In this document: piece by piece, positions 8,411 to 17,725 of the stretch
Numbering within the stretch: position 1 is the first letter of the stretch
Layout of the letters: every line of letters begins with the position of its first letter
Source of the DNA: Methanobacteriota archaeon
GTDB taxonomy: Archaea; Thermoplasmatota; Thermoplasmata; Thermoplasmatales; ARK-15
Length of the DNA stretch: 64,000 bases
Direction: 5' to 3'
Assembly: GCA_009758405.1 (NCBI GenBank)
Contig: WSBC01000024.1
Location: 25,463 to 89,462, forward strand
The notes under the pieces: generated by a model
What the model was told of the DNA's origin: nothing
The model's database searches: none
Seen by the model: the letters and a program-made list of their open reading frames with translations, nothing else
Program-made: the position numbers and the translations under genes

Positions 8411-8661
8411 TAATTTATACATCCTATTTTAAAAAAACACTTTCTAGGAAAATGGGTAGGAAGGTGCCCAAGTCACTTGCATCTGATGCCACACCCGAAA
8501 AGGTTGAGATGGCATTGAAGAAATTGAACATTAAGTATGAGATTCAGGATAAAAAATATCCAAAGCACTGGTATGATGATAAAATCAGATTTTATATAGA
8601 AACAGAAAAAAATAAAAGCTATCTATTAAAGGAGATAGCTAAAACAATAAAAACAATTTAA
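8407..8661 (+). CDS. srp19: Signal recognition particle protein SRP19
   Basis: SRP19 binds the 7S RNA and helps SRP54 load. The 84-aa protein keeps the family pattern: an N-terminal YTSYF strand, the GRKVPKSLAS RNA-binding stretch, and YPKHWYDDKIRFYI. It is at the short end of the family range and is coupled to S8e by a 4-bp overlap. The matching 7S RNA gene is about 9 kb away on the minus strand. Confidence 0.9.
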   Translation: MIIYTSYFKKTLSRKMGRKVPKSLASDATPEKVEMALKKLNIKYEIQDKKYPKHWYDDKIRFYIETEKNKSYLLKEIAKTIKTI

Positions 8662-9084
8662 TTAAAACCTTCTCTTAAAGTCTCTTCTTCCACCACGATT
8701 AAATGGTCTCCTTTCAGACCTGAACTCTTGCTGGTGCTCCTGGGCACTGAGGTCATTCTCTGTGTTAACATTCTCAACTGTTTCCTCGCTCTTTTTAATA
8801 GAGCCATATTTGCCCACGTTAAGTCTCATATGCCCTCTTACCAGCGTCACATATCCATTGTCTATGTATAGTGTATCGCCCTGGGTAATATCGTTTGACT
8901 GCTCCCCCCAAAGGGTAAGTGTTATCAATCCTGTCTCGTCTCCTATTACCACTTCTGTCAATTTCCTGGATTCTCCATATCTTGTCTGAATTTCCTTCGT
9001 TTCTCCAATGCTGGTCACTTTTCCCAAAACATTAACCCTTTTTGATTCAGGGCTAAGGTCTTTTATTTTCGTTACGTTTTCCAT
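8662..9084 (-). CDS. ssb: Single-stranded DNA-binding protein, RPA-like OB fold
   Basis: From the ATG used here the protein has 140 aa. One OB fold spans about 1-95 (KIKDLSPESKRVNVLGKV, then GDETGLITLTLWGEQ and GDTLYIDNGYV). An acidic linker follows, then a basic Arg/Gly/Phe tail (RRPFNRGGRRDFKRRF). This matches the short single-OB SSB/RPA-like proteins of Thermoplasmata (family knowledge). A GTG at 9156 would add 24 residues, but a TATA-like AAATATGATAAT near 9175 puts transcription start at or after that GTG, so the internal ATG is preferred. Confidence 0.82.
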   Translation of the reverse strand: MENVTKIKDLSPESKRVNVLGKVTSIGETKEIQTRYGESRKLTEVVIGDETGLITLTLWGEQSNDITQGDTLYIDNGYVTLVRGHMRLNVGKYGSIKKSEETVENVNTENDLSAQEHQQEFRSERRPFNRGGRRDFKRRF

Positions 9085-9190
9085 ACTTTCTTCCTTCTTT
9101 TTTCTTTCTTTGAACGGTTTTACTCCTTGTCCATCGGAAAAGAGCCTTCCGTTCACTCAGAACAATAGATTATCATATTTAAACATTTCC

Positions 9191-9370
9191 CTATTCCTTT
9201 GGTATTTGTTTCTTAGGCCTGCTACAAACTGCCTGAAGGTCCCCATCATAAAAAATCTCCCTATCAGGATGCTTTTTCCTGAGCTCCTCCATAAATTTAT
9301 AGACCTCCTCAACTGTAATATCAGGGTTATCCTTAAGCCTCAAATGGACTGTCTTTTCATCCTGATTCAT
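9191..9370 (-). CDS. Small acidic/basic protein, unknown
   Basis: A 59-aa reading frame (MNQDEKTVHLRLK...), ATG to TAG, too short for usual gene-calling cut-offs. It looks protein-like: regular amphipathic helix VEEVYKFMEELRKKHP, then REIFYDGDLQAVCSRPKK. Its codon use resembles its neighbours. It lies just upstream of the SSB gene on the same strand. No function is recognised. Confidence 0.5.
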   Translation of the reverse strand: MNQDEKTVHLRLKDNPDITVEEVYKFMEELRKKHPDREIFYDGDLQAVCSRPKKQIPKE

Positions 9371-9756
9371 TTAATTAAAGTATTCTTATTTACTATAAAA
9401 ATCTTTTTTGTTTTGTGTCGAATAATTTTTTTTAAAAAAGATTTATTATGTTTTTTATTTATTTTATAGACGCTACATCTAAAACTTCATTATTACTCTC
9501 TGTAATCGATTCTAATCATCGATCTGATCAATCATTAAATTTATTTTAATTAAAGCACCTCTTAAATTTCCTTTATTAATTCAATTTATAATCTATTAAT
9601 TTTAATATAAATTATTATATTTATTTTTTTAATTATCCTTTAGCCAATCACGATAAAAAATCTTATTAAAAACTAGTTTTTTGAATATTAAATTTAGTGA
9701 ATCATAGATGGCTAGTATTATGAAAATTTTATAAGGCTTTTTTTTTATAGGTAATT
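9371..9756 (+). other. AT-rich intergenic region
   Basis: About 390 bp of very AT-rich sequence with no credible reading frame on either strand. At the right end, AAAATTTTATAAGG (about 9723-9736) is a good TATA element for the phosphoribosyltransferase gene, placed for a leaderless start. I see no tRNA, repeat or other clear structure in the rest. Confidence 0.6.
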
Positions 9757-10410
9757 ATGAAGGGCTTTAGATGCATGCTTGTTACATGGAAAAACATTGA
9801 GGATTGGGTTTCTGAGGTAATAAAAAAGATTGAACTGGATAAATATAATCCAGAAGTGATTATAGGCCTAGCAAGGGGTGGTCTTGTACCTGCAAGGCTT
9901 ATATCTGATAGGATGCAGATTAAGGATCTCTATGCCGTTAAGACAGAGCATTGGGGAATTACCGCAACACCTGATGGCCAGGCAAGGATCACCCAAACAT
10001 TACCTATTAATATTTCAGGGAAAAGAGTTCTTGTTGTTGATGATATAACGGATACAGGACAGAGCCTTAGTCTTGCTGTTGATCACGTAAAAAATATGGG
10101 GCCCAGTGAGTTAAAATCAGCAACATTATTGCATATACTCCATTCAAAGTACATTCCCGATTATTATGCTGATGTTGTTCCAGAGGACAAATGGACATGG
10201 TTTATTTTCCCTTGGAATGTTTATGAGGATTTAACAAACATTACATTGAAAATAATGGATGAAAATCAGGTTACAATTGAATCGCTTCAGGATATATATG
10301 AAAAATATTTTCAGATAAAACCAAAAAAGTCACAGCTAAATGAAACATTGTCAATACTTATAAAAAAGGGGAAGATTGTGAGGGATGGAAAAATATACAA
10401 GAAATTATAA
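9757..10410 (+). CDS. Purine phosphoribosyltransferase with C-terminal extension
   Basis: It would transfer a purine base onto PRPP in salvage. The PRPP-binding motif is VLVVDDITDTGQSL (91-104), and GLARGGLVPARLISD (37-51) is the usual N-terminal signature of the xanthine/hypoxanthine group (COG2236). The enzyme domain ends near 150. About 60 further residues, rich in Lys and ending LIKKGKIVRDGKIYKKL, look like a small winged helix. The base specificity is not readable. A TATA element 26 bp upstream supports the first ATG as a leaderless start. Confidence 0.85.
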   Translation: MKGFRCMLVTWKNIEDWVSEVIKKIELDKYNPEVIIGLARGGLVPARLISDRMQIKDLYAVKTEHWGITATPDGQARITQTLPINISGKRVLVVDDITDTGQSLSLAVDHVKNMGPSELKSATLLHILHSKYIPDYYADVVPEDKWTWFIFPWNVYEDLTNITLKIMDENQVTIESLQDIYEKYFQIKPKKSQLNETLSILIKKGKIVRDGKIYKKL

Positions 10411-10740
10411 TGTTTTTTCAACAGTTTTTGATATCTCGCGCTGAAATATTGTAATAAGATCCTCTAAAATCTCCTTTTTCATATCCTCAGGCATTGATGC
10501 TATAATAAGTGAAATGAAGGATTTTGAAAATTCAGTAGTGGCAGCAATTTCGTGCAATTTTGCATCAGTGTATTTTTTAATTGCCTCCCTAATTCCCTTT
10601 TTAATTTCTGGATTTTTTTCTAAAATATTTTTAAGATAATCCTTAAGTTCATCCTTTACAATATCCCTTAGAACCTCAGAAAAAAGATTTTCATCTGGCA
10701 AAGATTTCTCCACCATCTTCATTATCTCATTAATATCCAT
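10405..10740 (-). CDS. All-helical protein, unknown
   Basis: A 111-aa protein, almost entirely predicted amphipathic helix and rich in Glu, Lys and Ile, with no membrane segment and no known motif. It follows the ZPR1-like gene on the same strand by 15 bp, so it may be the last gene of the IPK/IDI2 operon. It overlaps the convergent PRTase by 6 bp. Confidence 0.6.
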   Translation of the reverse strand: MDINEIMKMVEKSLPDENLFSEVLRDIVKDELKDYLKNILEKNPEIKKGIREAIKKYTDAKLHEIAATTEFSKSFISLIIASMPEDMKKEILEDLITIFQREISKTVEKTL

Positions 10741-10755
10741 GTTTTTTGTTATATC

Positions 10756-11271
10756 TTAGTCAATATTAAGATTTCCCCTCTCTATCTTTGCCCTATCACT
10801 AATTATGGCGCTATTACCGCTAGGATCGTTTATTATTATTGTAAGCCTCTCAAGCCCATTTCTCATTTTTCCAATCTTTTTTAGTCTTTCCAAAATTTCT
10901 TTTCTCTCATTCTCACTAGAATCCCTTAAAAGCTGTGACATTACATTTATTATCCTTAAAAGTAGGCCCTCCACATTTGAAACAAAGGACTCCCCATATG
11001 TTACTGGATCTATAGATACACCAATCTCAGGTATCATAATGCTTGCGTGTGATGATCTTATTACTCTTACCTTAAGATCTTCCTCACCCGAGGCCACAAA
11101 AGTAATTTTTACTGGTTCTTTCTGGTCGACCAAAAGAACGTCATTATGCCTGTAACCGCATGAAGAACAGTAGCTGGAAATTAGGAGCATCCTACCAAAA
11201 TATTCAATATTTTCCTCTCTAAAGTTTGTTTCAAGCGTATCCTTGCCACAAACAGGACATCTTTCCCTCAT
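10756..11271 (-). CDS. ZPR1-type zinc-finger protein
   Basis: The 171-aa protein has the C4 zinc finger of the ZPR1 family: Cys5-x2-Cys8 and Cys35-x2-Cys38 followed by GYRHND. A beta-rich domain (VIRSSHASIMIPEIGVSIDP) then matches the single ZPR1 unit of archaea. In eukaryotes ZPR1 binds eEF1A and assists its folding; an archaeal role is inferred only. Its start overlaps the IDI2 stop by 4 bp. Confidence 0.85.
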   Translation of the reverse strand: MRERCPVCGKDTLETNFREENIEYFGRMLLISSYCSSCGYRHNDVLLVDQKEPVKITFVASGEEDLKVRVIRSSHASIMIPEIGVSIDPVTYGESFVSNVEGLLLRIINVMSQLLRDSSENERKEILERLKKIGKMRNGLERLTIIINDPSGNSAIISDRAKIERGNLNID

Positions 11272-12320
11272 TTTTGCTCAAGCCAATCCCTTAGTCTTCC
11301 AATTACAATATATTTTTTATTTTTAAGAGAATCAACAGATTTTGAACCTGTAAGGAACATCGCCGCCTTCAATTCCTCCACTATACTCTGCATTTCATCA
11401 AGTAGGGGCTTATATCCCTCTTTTGCATATTTAAGCACATGACCTGCCATACCCACCAAATCTGCTCCTATAACCAGGGATCTAGCAACATCAAGGCCGT
11501 TCCTTATCCCACCTGAGGATATAATCTTAACACCCAAACCTTTTGTTCTGATTACAGAATATGGTGAAGGTATACCCCAGTCCCAATAGGTCAAACCGAG
11601 CCTTTCCCTTATTTTGTCATTTATTTCCTTTGCCCTGTAATGTTCAACTGCTGCAAAGGATGTTCCTGAGACCCCAGATACATCTATTGCCATCACACCA
11701 GCCCTTTTTAATCTCAGAGCAATATCAAAATCTATCCCTGCACCGGTTTCTTTGGCTATAACAGGGAACTTGGAGCATATGTCCTTTAGTCTCATCTCTA
11801 TACCACTTGCCCTCTTATCCCCCTCTGGCTGAACTACCTCCTGTAGAAAGTTAAAATGTATGTCTAGAAAATGTGCATCCAGTGTGTTCATTATAAATGA
11901 GAGCTCATCATCGTTAACAGCCTTTTCATGGTGCTGCTCTATTAGCTGAGGTGCCCCAATATTTGCAATCCTTAGAGGTATGTCATAGTCCCTTATTACA
12001 GAAAAAGTGTCCATTAACTCCCTGTTCTTAAGCAAAACCCTCTGACTACCAACACCCATGCCAATCTGAAGCTCAGAGGCCACTTTAGCTATATTCTCAT
12101 TTATCACTTTTGCCTGTGGAAAACCACCAGTCATTGATTCTATAATTATTGGATACTTTAGGTTCCTTCTATAAAAGTATGTTTCTGTGGAAATGTTATC
12201 GTAATTTATTTCAGGCATTGCATTGTGAATTAAATATATATCATCCCAGTAATTATAGTGTGCCATAACATCCTTTTCAGATGCGATTGAAACATGGTCA
12301 GATTTTCTATTTTCTATCAT
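11268..12320 (-). CDS. fni: Isopentenyl-diphosphate delta-isomerase, type 2 (FMN)
   Basis: It interconverts IPP and DMAPP for isoprenoid lipids, using reduced FMN. The 350-aa TIM barrel starts with RKSDH, and shows PIIIESMTGG, GVGSQR, IANIGAPQL, KETGAGI, DVSGVSGTSF and SSGGIRNGLDVA (phosphate/FMN loop), all typical of type 2 enzymes. It follows isopentenyl phosphate kinase with a 4-bp overlap. Confidence 0.95.
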   Translation of the reverse strand: MIENRKSDHVSIASEKDVMAHYNYWDDIYLIHNAMPEINYDNISTETYFYRRNLKYPIIIESMTGGFPQAKVINENIAKVASELQIGMGVGSQRVLLKNRELMDTFSVIRDYDIPLRIANIGAPQLIEQHHEKAVNDDELSFIMNTLDAHFLDIHFNFLQEVVQPEGDKRASGIEMRLKDICSKFPVIAKETGAGIDFDIALRLKRAGVMAIDVSGVSGTSFAAVEHYRAKEINDKIRERLGLTYWDWGIPSPYSVIRTKGLGVKIISSGGIRNGLDVARSLVIGADLVGMAGHVLKYAKEGYKPLLDEMQSIVEELKAAMFLTGSKSVDSLKNKKYIVIGRLRDWLEQK

Positions 12321-13060
12321 GGTAACACCCTCGTTCCTTTAACATAATCACCAACCATTGCCCTTCTCAACCTCCCCCTTACAAGACCATTAATCACAAG
12401 AACATCAATACCGAGCCTTGCAATGGCCCTCATGGCCCTCATCTTACCCTCCATCGATCCAGTTACATCTGGAAAAATGCCATCGAATTGTATGTTATCC
12501 TTTGAAGAAACAGTTTCTAAAAGTATTGCATCATCATAAACCTTAGGATTTTTGTCGTATATTCCATCCACATCAGTGACAAAAATTACCCTTTCTGGCC
12601 TTAATGCCTTTGCAAGATGGAATGCTATTTGATCACCAGAACATATGCTCATTCCCTTCTTTGGATCAAGAACAATATCACCGTAGATCACAGGTATAAA
12701 ACCCCTTTGAATATAGTCGACAAACCTCCTATAATTGAATTCTTCACCCACCATATGGAATGAATGCAAGGGTAATGTAATTGCGGGCTTACCGTTCCTT
12801 ATGAGATATTCAATGATCTTTGTGTTAAGTTCCTGAAGATCCCTTGATACCTTTGAATATTCTAGCCTATTTTCCTCTTTTAATCCATCATTTAAATGAT
12901 GTATATCTGCCAGATAGTGACCAAATGATCCTGCACCATGAATTAATATTGAATCATTTGGATAAAATTCATATGCAAGTCTTTTAATAATATTCTCCCT
13001 TATTTTCCTGTATTTCCCCTTGTTAGTGATTACACTGCCACCTATCTTTACAATAAGCAT
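12317..13060 (-). CDS. ipk: Isopentenyl phosphate kinase
   Basis: It phosphorylates isopentenyl phosphate to IPP, the last kinase step of the archaeal mevalonate route. The 247-aa amino-acid-kinase-fold protein starts LIVKIGGSVIT and has the family-specific HGAGSFGH, whose His48 corresponds to the catalytic histidine. Later motifs are GDIV and FVTDVDGIYDKNP. It lies between a TPR gene, abutting with no gap, and IDI2, with a 4-bp overlap. Confidence 0.94.
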   Translation of the reverse strand: MLIVKIGGSVITNKGKYRKIRENIIKRLAYEFYPNDSILIHGAGSFGHYLADIHHLNDGLKEENRLEYSKVSRDLQELNTKIIEYLIRNGKPAITLPLHSFHMVGEEFNYRRFVDYIQRGFIPVIYGDIVLDPKKGMSICSGDQIAFHLAKALRPERVIFVTDVDGIYDKNPKVYDDAILLETVSSKDNIQFDGIFPDVTGSMEGKMRAMRAIARLGIDVLVINGLVRGRLRRAMVGDYVKGTRVLP

Positions 13061-14371
13061 CTAGGACACCAGTTCAAGAAGAGAAGGATCAACCAATTCC
13101 TTGGGGTATCCCAGTCTTATGGCCATTGAAAGGAAGTTTTTGGCCGCAAATTTATTTCCCTTTTCGTTTGCTATTCTTGCCTTATAATACCATGCAACCG
13201 GGTTTTTTTGATCCTTTTGAACTATATTGTTGAAGAATTTTTCAGCAGAATCCTTATCACCAGATACGAAGGCTCTTATTCCATCCTTTTCTGGAAAGAA
13301 ATCCTCTATTGTCTTTAGATCTATACCTGCCTTAAGTATTTCTTCAACAGCAGGAAGTAGATCCATGGACCTCCCTATGGATGATAAAAGCCTATCAAGC
13401 TTCTCCCTAAATGATTCATTTGATCCAAAGTTTTTAAGGTGCTTTCTCAGGGTAGGGGGATCATAAAGTGCAATCATTAGGGTATTCTCGTCCGGTTCTT
13501 CTTCCCCAAAAGTGAGTTCTCCAAAGAGATCCTCCGCAACTTCTTCCTTTTCTTCCATCTGCGATTTCAATATTATCAATTCAGGATCATCAGGCGCAAG
13601 CTTCTCCACCTTCTCTATAAATTGCTGTGCCTCAGATTTTTTCCCCATTGATAATAACATTCTTGCCTTAGCCTTCAATAACTGGGGATTGTTTGGTAAG
13701 AGCTTTAGCCCCTCATCAACTAAATCCAAACTATTTTTTGATAGTGCCAGCTGGAGGTAAATCATTGCCGCCTCCTCCTTCATTCCCTTTGAAATGTAAA
13801 AATTTAGTTTTTCATTTAATGCATCCATATCGTTTGGGTTTACTGCTAATATCTTGTCAAGGAGTTCTATTTTATTTTCTGAATATTTCATAGCCTCTCT
13901 GTACCATTTGATTGCCTCGGAATCCTCATGCCTTATCCTAAATAGGTCACCAAGTAGTTCCATTGCCTTGTAATTAGTGGGGTCAAGTTCTATTGCCTTT
14001 TTAAGATTTACAATAGCATATGGAATCTGTAAATTCTGGCTGATTAAAATCCTGCCTATCTCATACCATGCCTTGACATTTTTTGGATCCAGCTCCTTTA
14101 CCTTTTCAAAATAATCTATGCTTTTATCCTTATCGCTCAATTCAAAAAGTAATTCTCCAGCCTCCAATAATATTTTTATTACCTCCTCCTTATTTTCCTC
14201 AATTGCCATCTTTTCACTTTGATCTGCATCACTGATAAGCCTGTGTATCTTTCTTAATGTAACCTTGGCATTGTTGGGATTTGTCTTTGCCTCATTTCTA
14301 CCCTGCTCTAAAAGATCTCTGAGCATCTGCATAAAGGTGGTAGAAGGTCCTCTTCTTCCAAGTAAAGGCAT
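13061..14371 (-). CDS. Tetratricopeptide-repeat protein
   Basis: A 436-aa soluble protein made of TPR helices. At least four clear repeats lie at about 65-200 (for example YFEKVKELDPKNVKAWYEIG and LKKAIELDPTNYKAMELLG), with more divergent ones to about 270. An acidic linker and a second helical region (about 290-436) follow, the latter with one more repeat. It is probably a scaffold. It is the first gene of the IPK-IDI2-ZPR1 run, and its stop abuts the IPK start. Confidence 0.85.
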   Translation of the reverse strand: MPLLGRRGPSTTFMQMLRDLLEQGRNEAKTNPNNAKVTLRKIHRLISDADQSEKMAIEENKEEVIKILLEAGELLFELSDKDKSIDYFEKVKELDPKNVKAWYEIGRILISQNLQIPYAIVNLKKAIELDPTNYKAMELLGDLFRIRHEDSEAIKWYREAMKYSENKIELLDKILAVNPNDMDALNEKLNFYISKGMKEEAAMIYLQLALSKNSLDLVDEGLKLLPNNPQLLKAKARMLLSMGKKSEAQQFIEKVEKLAPDDPELIILKSQMEEKEEVAEDLFGELTFGEEEPDENTLMIALYDPPTLRKHLKNFGSNESFREKLDRLLSSIGRSMDLLPAVEEILKAGIDLKTIEDFFPEKDGIRAFVSGDKDSAEKFFNNIVQKDQKNPVAWYYKARIANEKGNKFAAKNFLSMAIRLGYPKELVDPSLLELVS

Positions 14372-14443
14372 GTTCTTTTATATATTCTTTTCACTAATAA
14401 ATTCTTCGATTTTTAAATTATAAAATAGTTAATGTGTAAGAAA

Positions 14444-14483
14444 TATTTATATAGAAGAACTATTTTATCCGATAAAGAGGTGA
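14444..14483 (+). promoter_or_regulatory. Thermosome promoter and Shine-Dalgarno
   Basis: A TATA-like TATTTATATA at 14444-14453 is followed, about 25 bp on, by GAGGTGA at 14477-14483, which complements the 16S 3' end and sits 7 nt before the ATG. I could not identify a heat-shock regulator operator. Confidence 0.5.
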
Positions 14484-14490
14484 AAGGTAG

Positions 14491-16125
14491 ATGATGGCAG
14501 GACAGCCAATATTAATTCTTAAGGAAGGTACAAAGAGAGAAACTGGAAGAGATGCAATGAAAAATAACATTCAAGCTGCGATTGCAATAGCGGAGGCAGT
14601 GAGATCCACTCTTGGACCTAGGGGAATGGACAAGATGCTAGTAGATTCCCTTGGGGATGTTGTGATTACAAATGATGGTGTTACAATAATGAAGGAGATA
14701 GAGGTGGAGCATCCTGCTGCCAAGATGATGGTAGAGGTAGCAAAGACACAGGATACAGAGGTGGGCGATGGTACAACAACAGCAGTTATGCTTGCAGGTG
14801 AACTTCTCAAGCAGGCTCAACAGCTTCTTGAGCAGAACGTTCATCCAACGGTAATATCAACAGGGTACAGGATGGCGGCGGAAAAGGCCAAGGAAATACT
14901 TGAAAAAATATCAAGGGGCATATCTGAAAAGGATGATGATGTGCTTAAAAAGATAGCTATGACTGCCCTTGGAAGCAAGGGAGCAAGCATGAGCAAGGAT
15001 CTACTTGCAGATATTTCTGTGAAGGCTGTTAAAAAGATAATTGAAACAGTTGATGGAAAAAGGATTGCTGACCTGAACAATGTACAGGTGGTAAAGAAAC
15101 AGGGAGGATCCATTGATGATACACAGATCATAGATGGAATAATCGTAGATAAAGAGAAGGCACATCCTGATATGCCACAGGTGGTGAAGAATGCAAAGAT
15201 TGCTCTTCTAAATGCTGCACTTGAAATTAAGAAACCTGAGATTGATACAAACATACAGATAAGGGATCCATCAATGATACATTCATTCCTAGAGGAAGAG
15301 GAAAAGATGCTTAAGGAAATGGTGGAAAAAATCGCTGCTACTGGGGCAAATGTGGTATTTTCACAGAAGGGAATTGATGATATGGCACAGCACTTCCTTG
15401 CAAAGAAGGGCATATATGCCGCAAGAAGGGTAAAGAAGAGTGATATGGAGAAGCTTGAAAAGGCCACAGGTGCAAAGATAGTTATGAACCTTGACGATCT
15501 TACTCCCAACGACCTTGGACAGGCAGAAAAAGTGGAGGAGATCAAGATAGGAGAAGACCACCTCACATTTGTCACTGGATGCAAGAATCCAAAGGCAGTT
15601 TCAATACTTGTCAGGGGAGGCACAGAACACGTTGTGGATGAGATAGAAAGATCAATACAGGATGCCCTTCATGTGGTAGCAAAGGCAATAGAGGATGGGA
15701 AAGTAGTAACAGGTGCAGGCTCCGCAGCTATAGAAATATCCCTGGGCCTGAGGGAATATGCCTCAAGTGTAGGTGGAAGGGAGCAACTGGCAATCGAGAA
15801 GTTTGCAGATGCAATGGAAATAGTTCCCAGGACCCTTTCAGAGAATGCTGGTCTGGATCCCATAGACATGATAATAAGCCTGAGAAAGGCACATAAGGAT
15901 GGAAATAAAAACCATGGTGTAAATGTGTTCTCAGGTCAGATAGAGGATATGTGGAAACTTGGAGTAATAGAGCCAATCAGGGTAGGTCAGCAGGCTATAG
16001 ATTCAGCCACAGAGGCAGCAGTGATGATTCTTAGGATTGATGATGTGGTGGCTGCAAAAGGAGGAGCAGCAGGCGCAAAACAGCCAGAGAAGAAGAAATC
16101 TGAGGAATCCGAATCCTCAGATTAA
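14491..16125 (+). CDS. thsA: Thermosome subunit (group II chaperonin)
   Basis: An ATP-driven protein-folding chamber subunit of the Hsp60/CCT type. The 544-aa chain has all chaperonin marks: [11 protein letters not shown] and NDGVTIMKE near the N-terminus, the ATPase motif GDGTTTAV (92-99), and a C-terminal [20 protein letters not shown]. The Glu/Lys/Ser tail is shorter than the Gly/Met-rich tails of many paralogues. Two adjacent ATGs are possible (14491, 14494). Its last 9 bp overlap the convergent HD gene. Confidence 0.97.
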   Translation: MMAGQPILILKEGTKRETGRDAMKNNIQAAIAIAEAVRSTLGPRGMDKMLVDSLGDVVITNDGVTIMKEIEVEHPAAKMMVEVAKTQDTEVGDGTTTAVMLAGELLKQAQQLLEQNVHPTVISTGYRMAAEKAKEILEKISRGISEKDDDVLKKIAMTALGSKGASMSKDLLADISVKAVKKIIETVDGKRIADLNNVQVVKKQGGSIDDTQIIDGIIVDKEKAHPDMPQVVKNAKIALLNAALEIKKPEIDTNIQIRDPSMIHSFLEEEEKMLKEMVEKIAATGANVVFSQKGIDDMAQHFLAKKGIYAARRVKKSDMEKLEKATGAKIVMNLDDLTPNDLGQAEKVEEIKIGEDHLTFVTGCKNPKAVSILVRGGTEHVVDEIERSIQDALHVVAKAIEDGKVVTGAGSAAIEISLGLREYASSVGGREQLAIEKFADAMEIVPRTLSENAGLDPIDMIISLRKAHKDGNKNHGVNVFSGQIEDMWKLGVIEPIRVGQQAIDSATEAAVMILRIDDVVAAKGGAAGAKQPEKKKSEESESSD

Positions 16126-17325
16126 AATCCTTTTTGAAGCCTTTTTTACCTTTTCCACAAAATCTTTCTCTGTTACCACCATTATTTCATAATCATATGG
16201 TCTTCTAGACCTGATTGCCTTTACTATTCTTGATTCCTCACTTAGTTTTACTATTTTTCCATTTTTAGTCAAATTCAAGTCAAGGCCACTGAACCTTGAT
16301 GTTTCATTTACAGGAAAGTCAACAATAACATATTCCTGGGGTATTCCAGATTCCTCAGCAATCTCCCTTTCAATCCTTTTTGGATCAATCTTTTTAAGAT
16401 CCTCTGGAAGTTCTTCTAGATAATATGCCCTCTTGAAAAGGTTCCTGTATTTTATCCTTAGTCCAATCTCCCTTGCAAAACCATTTGAATTTATTAGCAT
16501 TGATAAAAGTTCAGAATCATTCATTGAAACCAGCTTGAATGGATCCATCTTAATATAATTCAGCGCTTTGCAGATCATAAGTTCTGCAATCCTTGCAGTC
16601 TTATGGAAATAAACAGAAGAGTACATGAGTGCTCTTGCCACCATCACACCCTCTAGAGCCTCTTTCCCCTTTATATCAAAAACTATCTCATTCTCATAAA
16701 GACCTATTGTATTGTATATTCTTTGAATATCAATTATACCGTAGGCTACACCTGTATAATGTGAATCCCTTAAAAGATAGTCAAGCTGGTCAGCATCCAG
16801 ATCCCCAGAAATTATTTCACCAAGATAATTGTGTTCATTGAACCCCATATTCTTTTTATTGAACCTTATTATATTTACAATATCTTTGCTATCTATAGAG
16901 TACTCCTCAAGTATTTCCCCTATAAATCTCCTTTTTCCAGGATATTCACCTATAATGTCAATATCACCAAATATTATCTTTGCACCAATATCCTCATGTC
17001 TAAGGCCTGTCCTTTCATAAATATAATCCTCCAGGGCATGTGAAAAGGGTGGATGCCCTATGTCATGGAGAAGGCCAGAAATCTTCAGTAGGTTAATCTC
17101 ATATATATCAAGATTAAGATTGTTTCCAAGAACACCTGCAATATGCGAAACTCCAAGCGAATGTTCTAGCCTTGTATGGTTTGCACCAGGAAAAACTAAA
17201 TAATTCAATCCAAGTTGTCTGACATTGCTCATCCTCTGTACCTCAGGGGACTCGAGAATTGAAAGTAAAGGCTCCTCCACCCTGATGCTCCCATGGATTG
17301 AATCATGTATGATTTTAAATTCCAT
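16117..17325 (-). CDS. HD-domain phosphohydrolase, dGTPase-like (COG1078)
   Basis: The 402-aa protein has the HD metal site: His55 in RLEHSLGV, His87-Asp88 in GLLHDIGH, and a later Asp in [14 protein letters not shown]. The order and spacing match COG1078, whose members hydrolyse dNTPs or related nucleotides. The physiological substrate is uncertain. It lies 18 bp downstream of the SRP RNA gene on the same strand. Confidence 0.88.
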   Translation of the reverse strand: MEFKIIHDSIHGSIRVEEPLLSILESPEVQRMSNVRQLGLNYLVFPGANHTRLEHSLGVSHIAGVLGNNLNLDIYEINLLKISGLLHDIGHPPFSHALEDYIYERTGLRHEDIGAKIIFGDIDIIGEYPGKRRFIGEILEEYSIDSKDIVNIIRFNKKNMGFNEHNYLGEIISGDLDADQLDYLLRDSHYTGVAYGIIDIQRIYNTIGLYENEIVFDIKGKEALEGVMVARALMYSSVYFHKTARIAELMICKALNYIKMDPFKLVSMNDSELLSMLINSNGFAREIGLRIKYRNLFKRAYYLEELPEDLKKIDPKRIEREIAEESGIPQEYVIVDFPVNETSRFSGLDLNLTKNGKIVKLSEESRIVKAIRSRRPYDYEIMVVTEKDFVEKVKKASKRILI

Positions 17326-17343
17326 TTTACCACTTTTGAGATT

Positions 17344-17656
17344 TGGTACCAGGCCACTGGGGTGGGGTTAAGGAATGATAGTAGCTTTCCCTGCCCCCGC
17401 CTCCATCCCGCACCCCTCCGAGCATCGCAGGTTCACGGTGCCGCTGCTCCCTTCCGGGCCTGGCGGTTTTCCCGTGATAAAGGCACCCTTGCCTCCCTTT
17501 GGAGGCAGGTATGCCACCCCCAATCCCGGAGGACAGGATTTCAATAGCTGCAGGACAGGACTCCTACCATTCCCTCTCCCGCCCCCAGCAGTCGCCCCTG
17601 CATCTAGACTTCAGGTAAAGGGGAACGCCTACCTCCCCCGGCCTAGCCTGGTACCA
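17344..17656 (-). ncRNA. Signal recognition particle 7S RNA
   Basis: A GC-rich island of about 313 nt in an AT-rich genome. Read on the minus strand, its ends TGGTACCAGGC and GCCTGGTACCA pair as the terminal helix. The universally conserved helix-8 segment GGCCCGGAAGGGAGCAGC lies at 17443-17460, the binding site of SRP54. Length and closed ends fit archaeal 7S RNA. Exact termini are estimated from the pairing. SRP19, its partner, is encoded in the same window. Confidence 0.93.
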
Positions 17657-17670
17657 TAATCCTAATTTTG

Positions 17671-17690
17671 AATTTATTTAAAAATATTTC
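17671..17690 (-). promoter_or_regulatory. SRP RNA promoter (TATA-like)
   Basis: ATATTTTTAAATAAATT on the minus strand is centred about 26 bp before the inferred RNA 5' end, the normal archaeal TATA distance. Confidence 0.5.
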
Positions 17691-17725
17691 TGATGTGAAT
17701 TTGAATTGTTTTTATAAAAATTTTT

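Noticed and set aside
9085-9156. GTG start giving a 164-aa SSB
   Set aside because: Expected transcription start falls at or after the GTG; the extra residues are not OB-fold sequence.
14841-15623. 260-codon minus-strand frame within the thermosome gene
   Set aside because: Shadow of the chaperonin reading frame; Ser/Ile/Phe-rich with no family resemblance.
17305-17659. Two frames on the plus strand at the SRP RNA
   Set aside because: The region has SRP RNA motifs and closing ends on the minus strand; the frames are by-products of GC-rich RNA.
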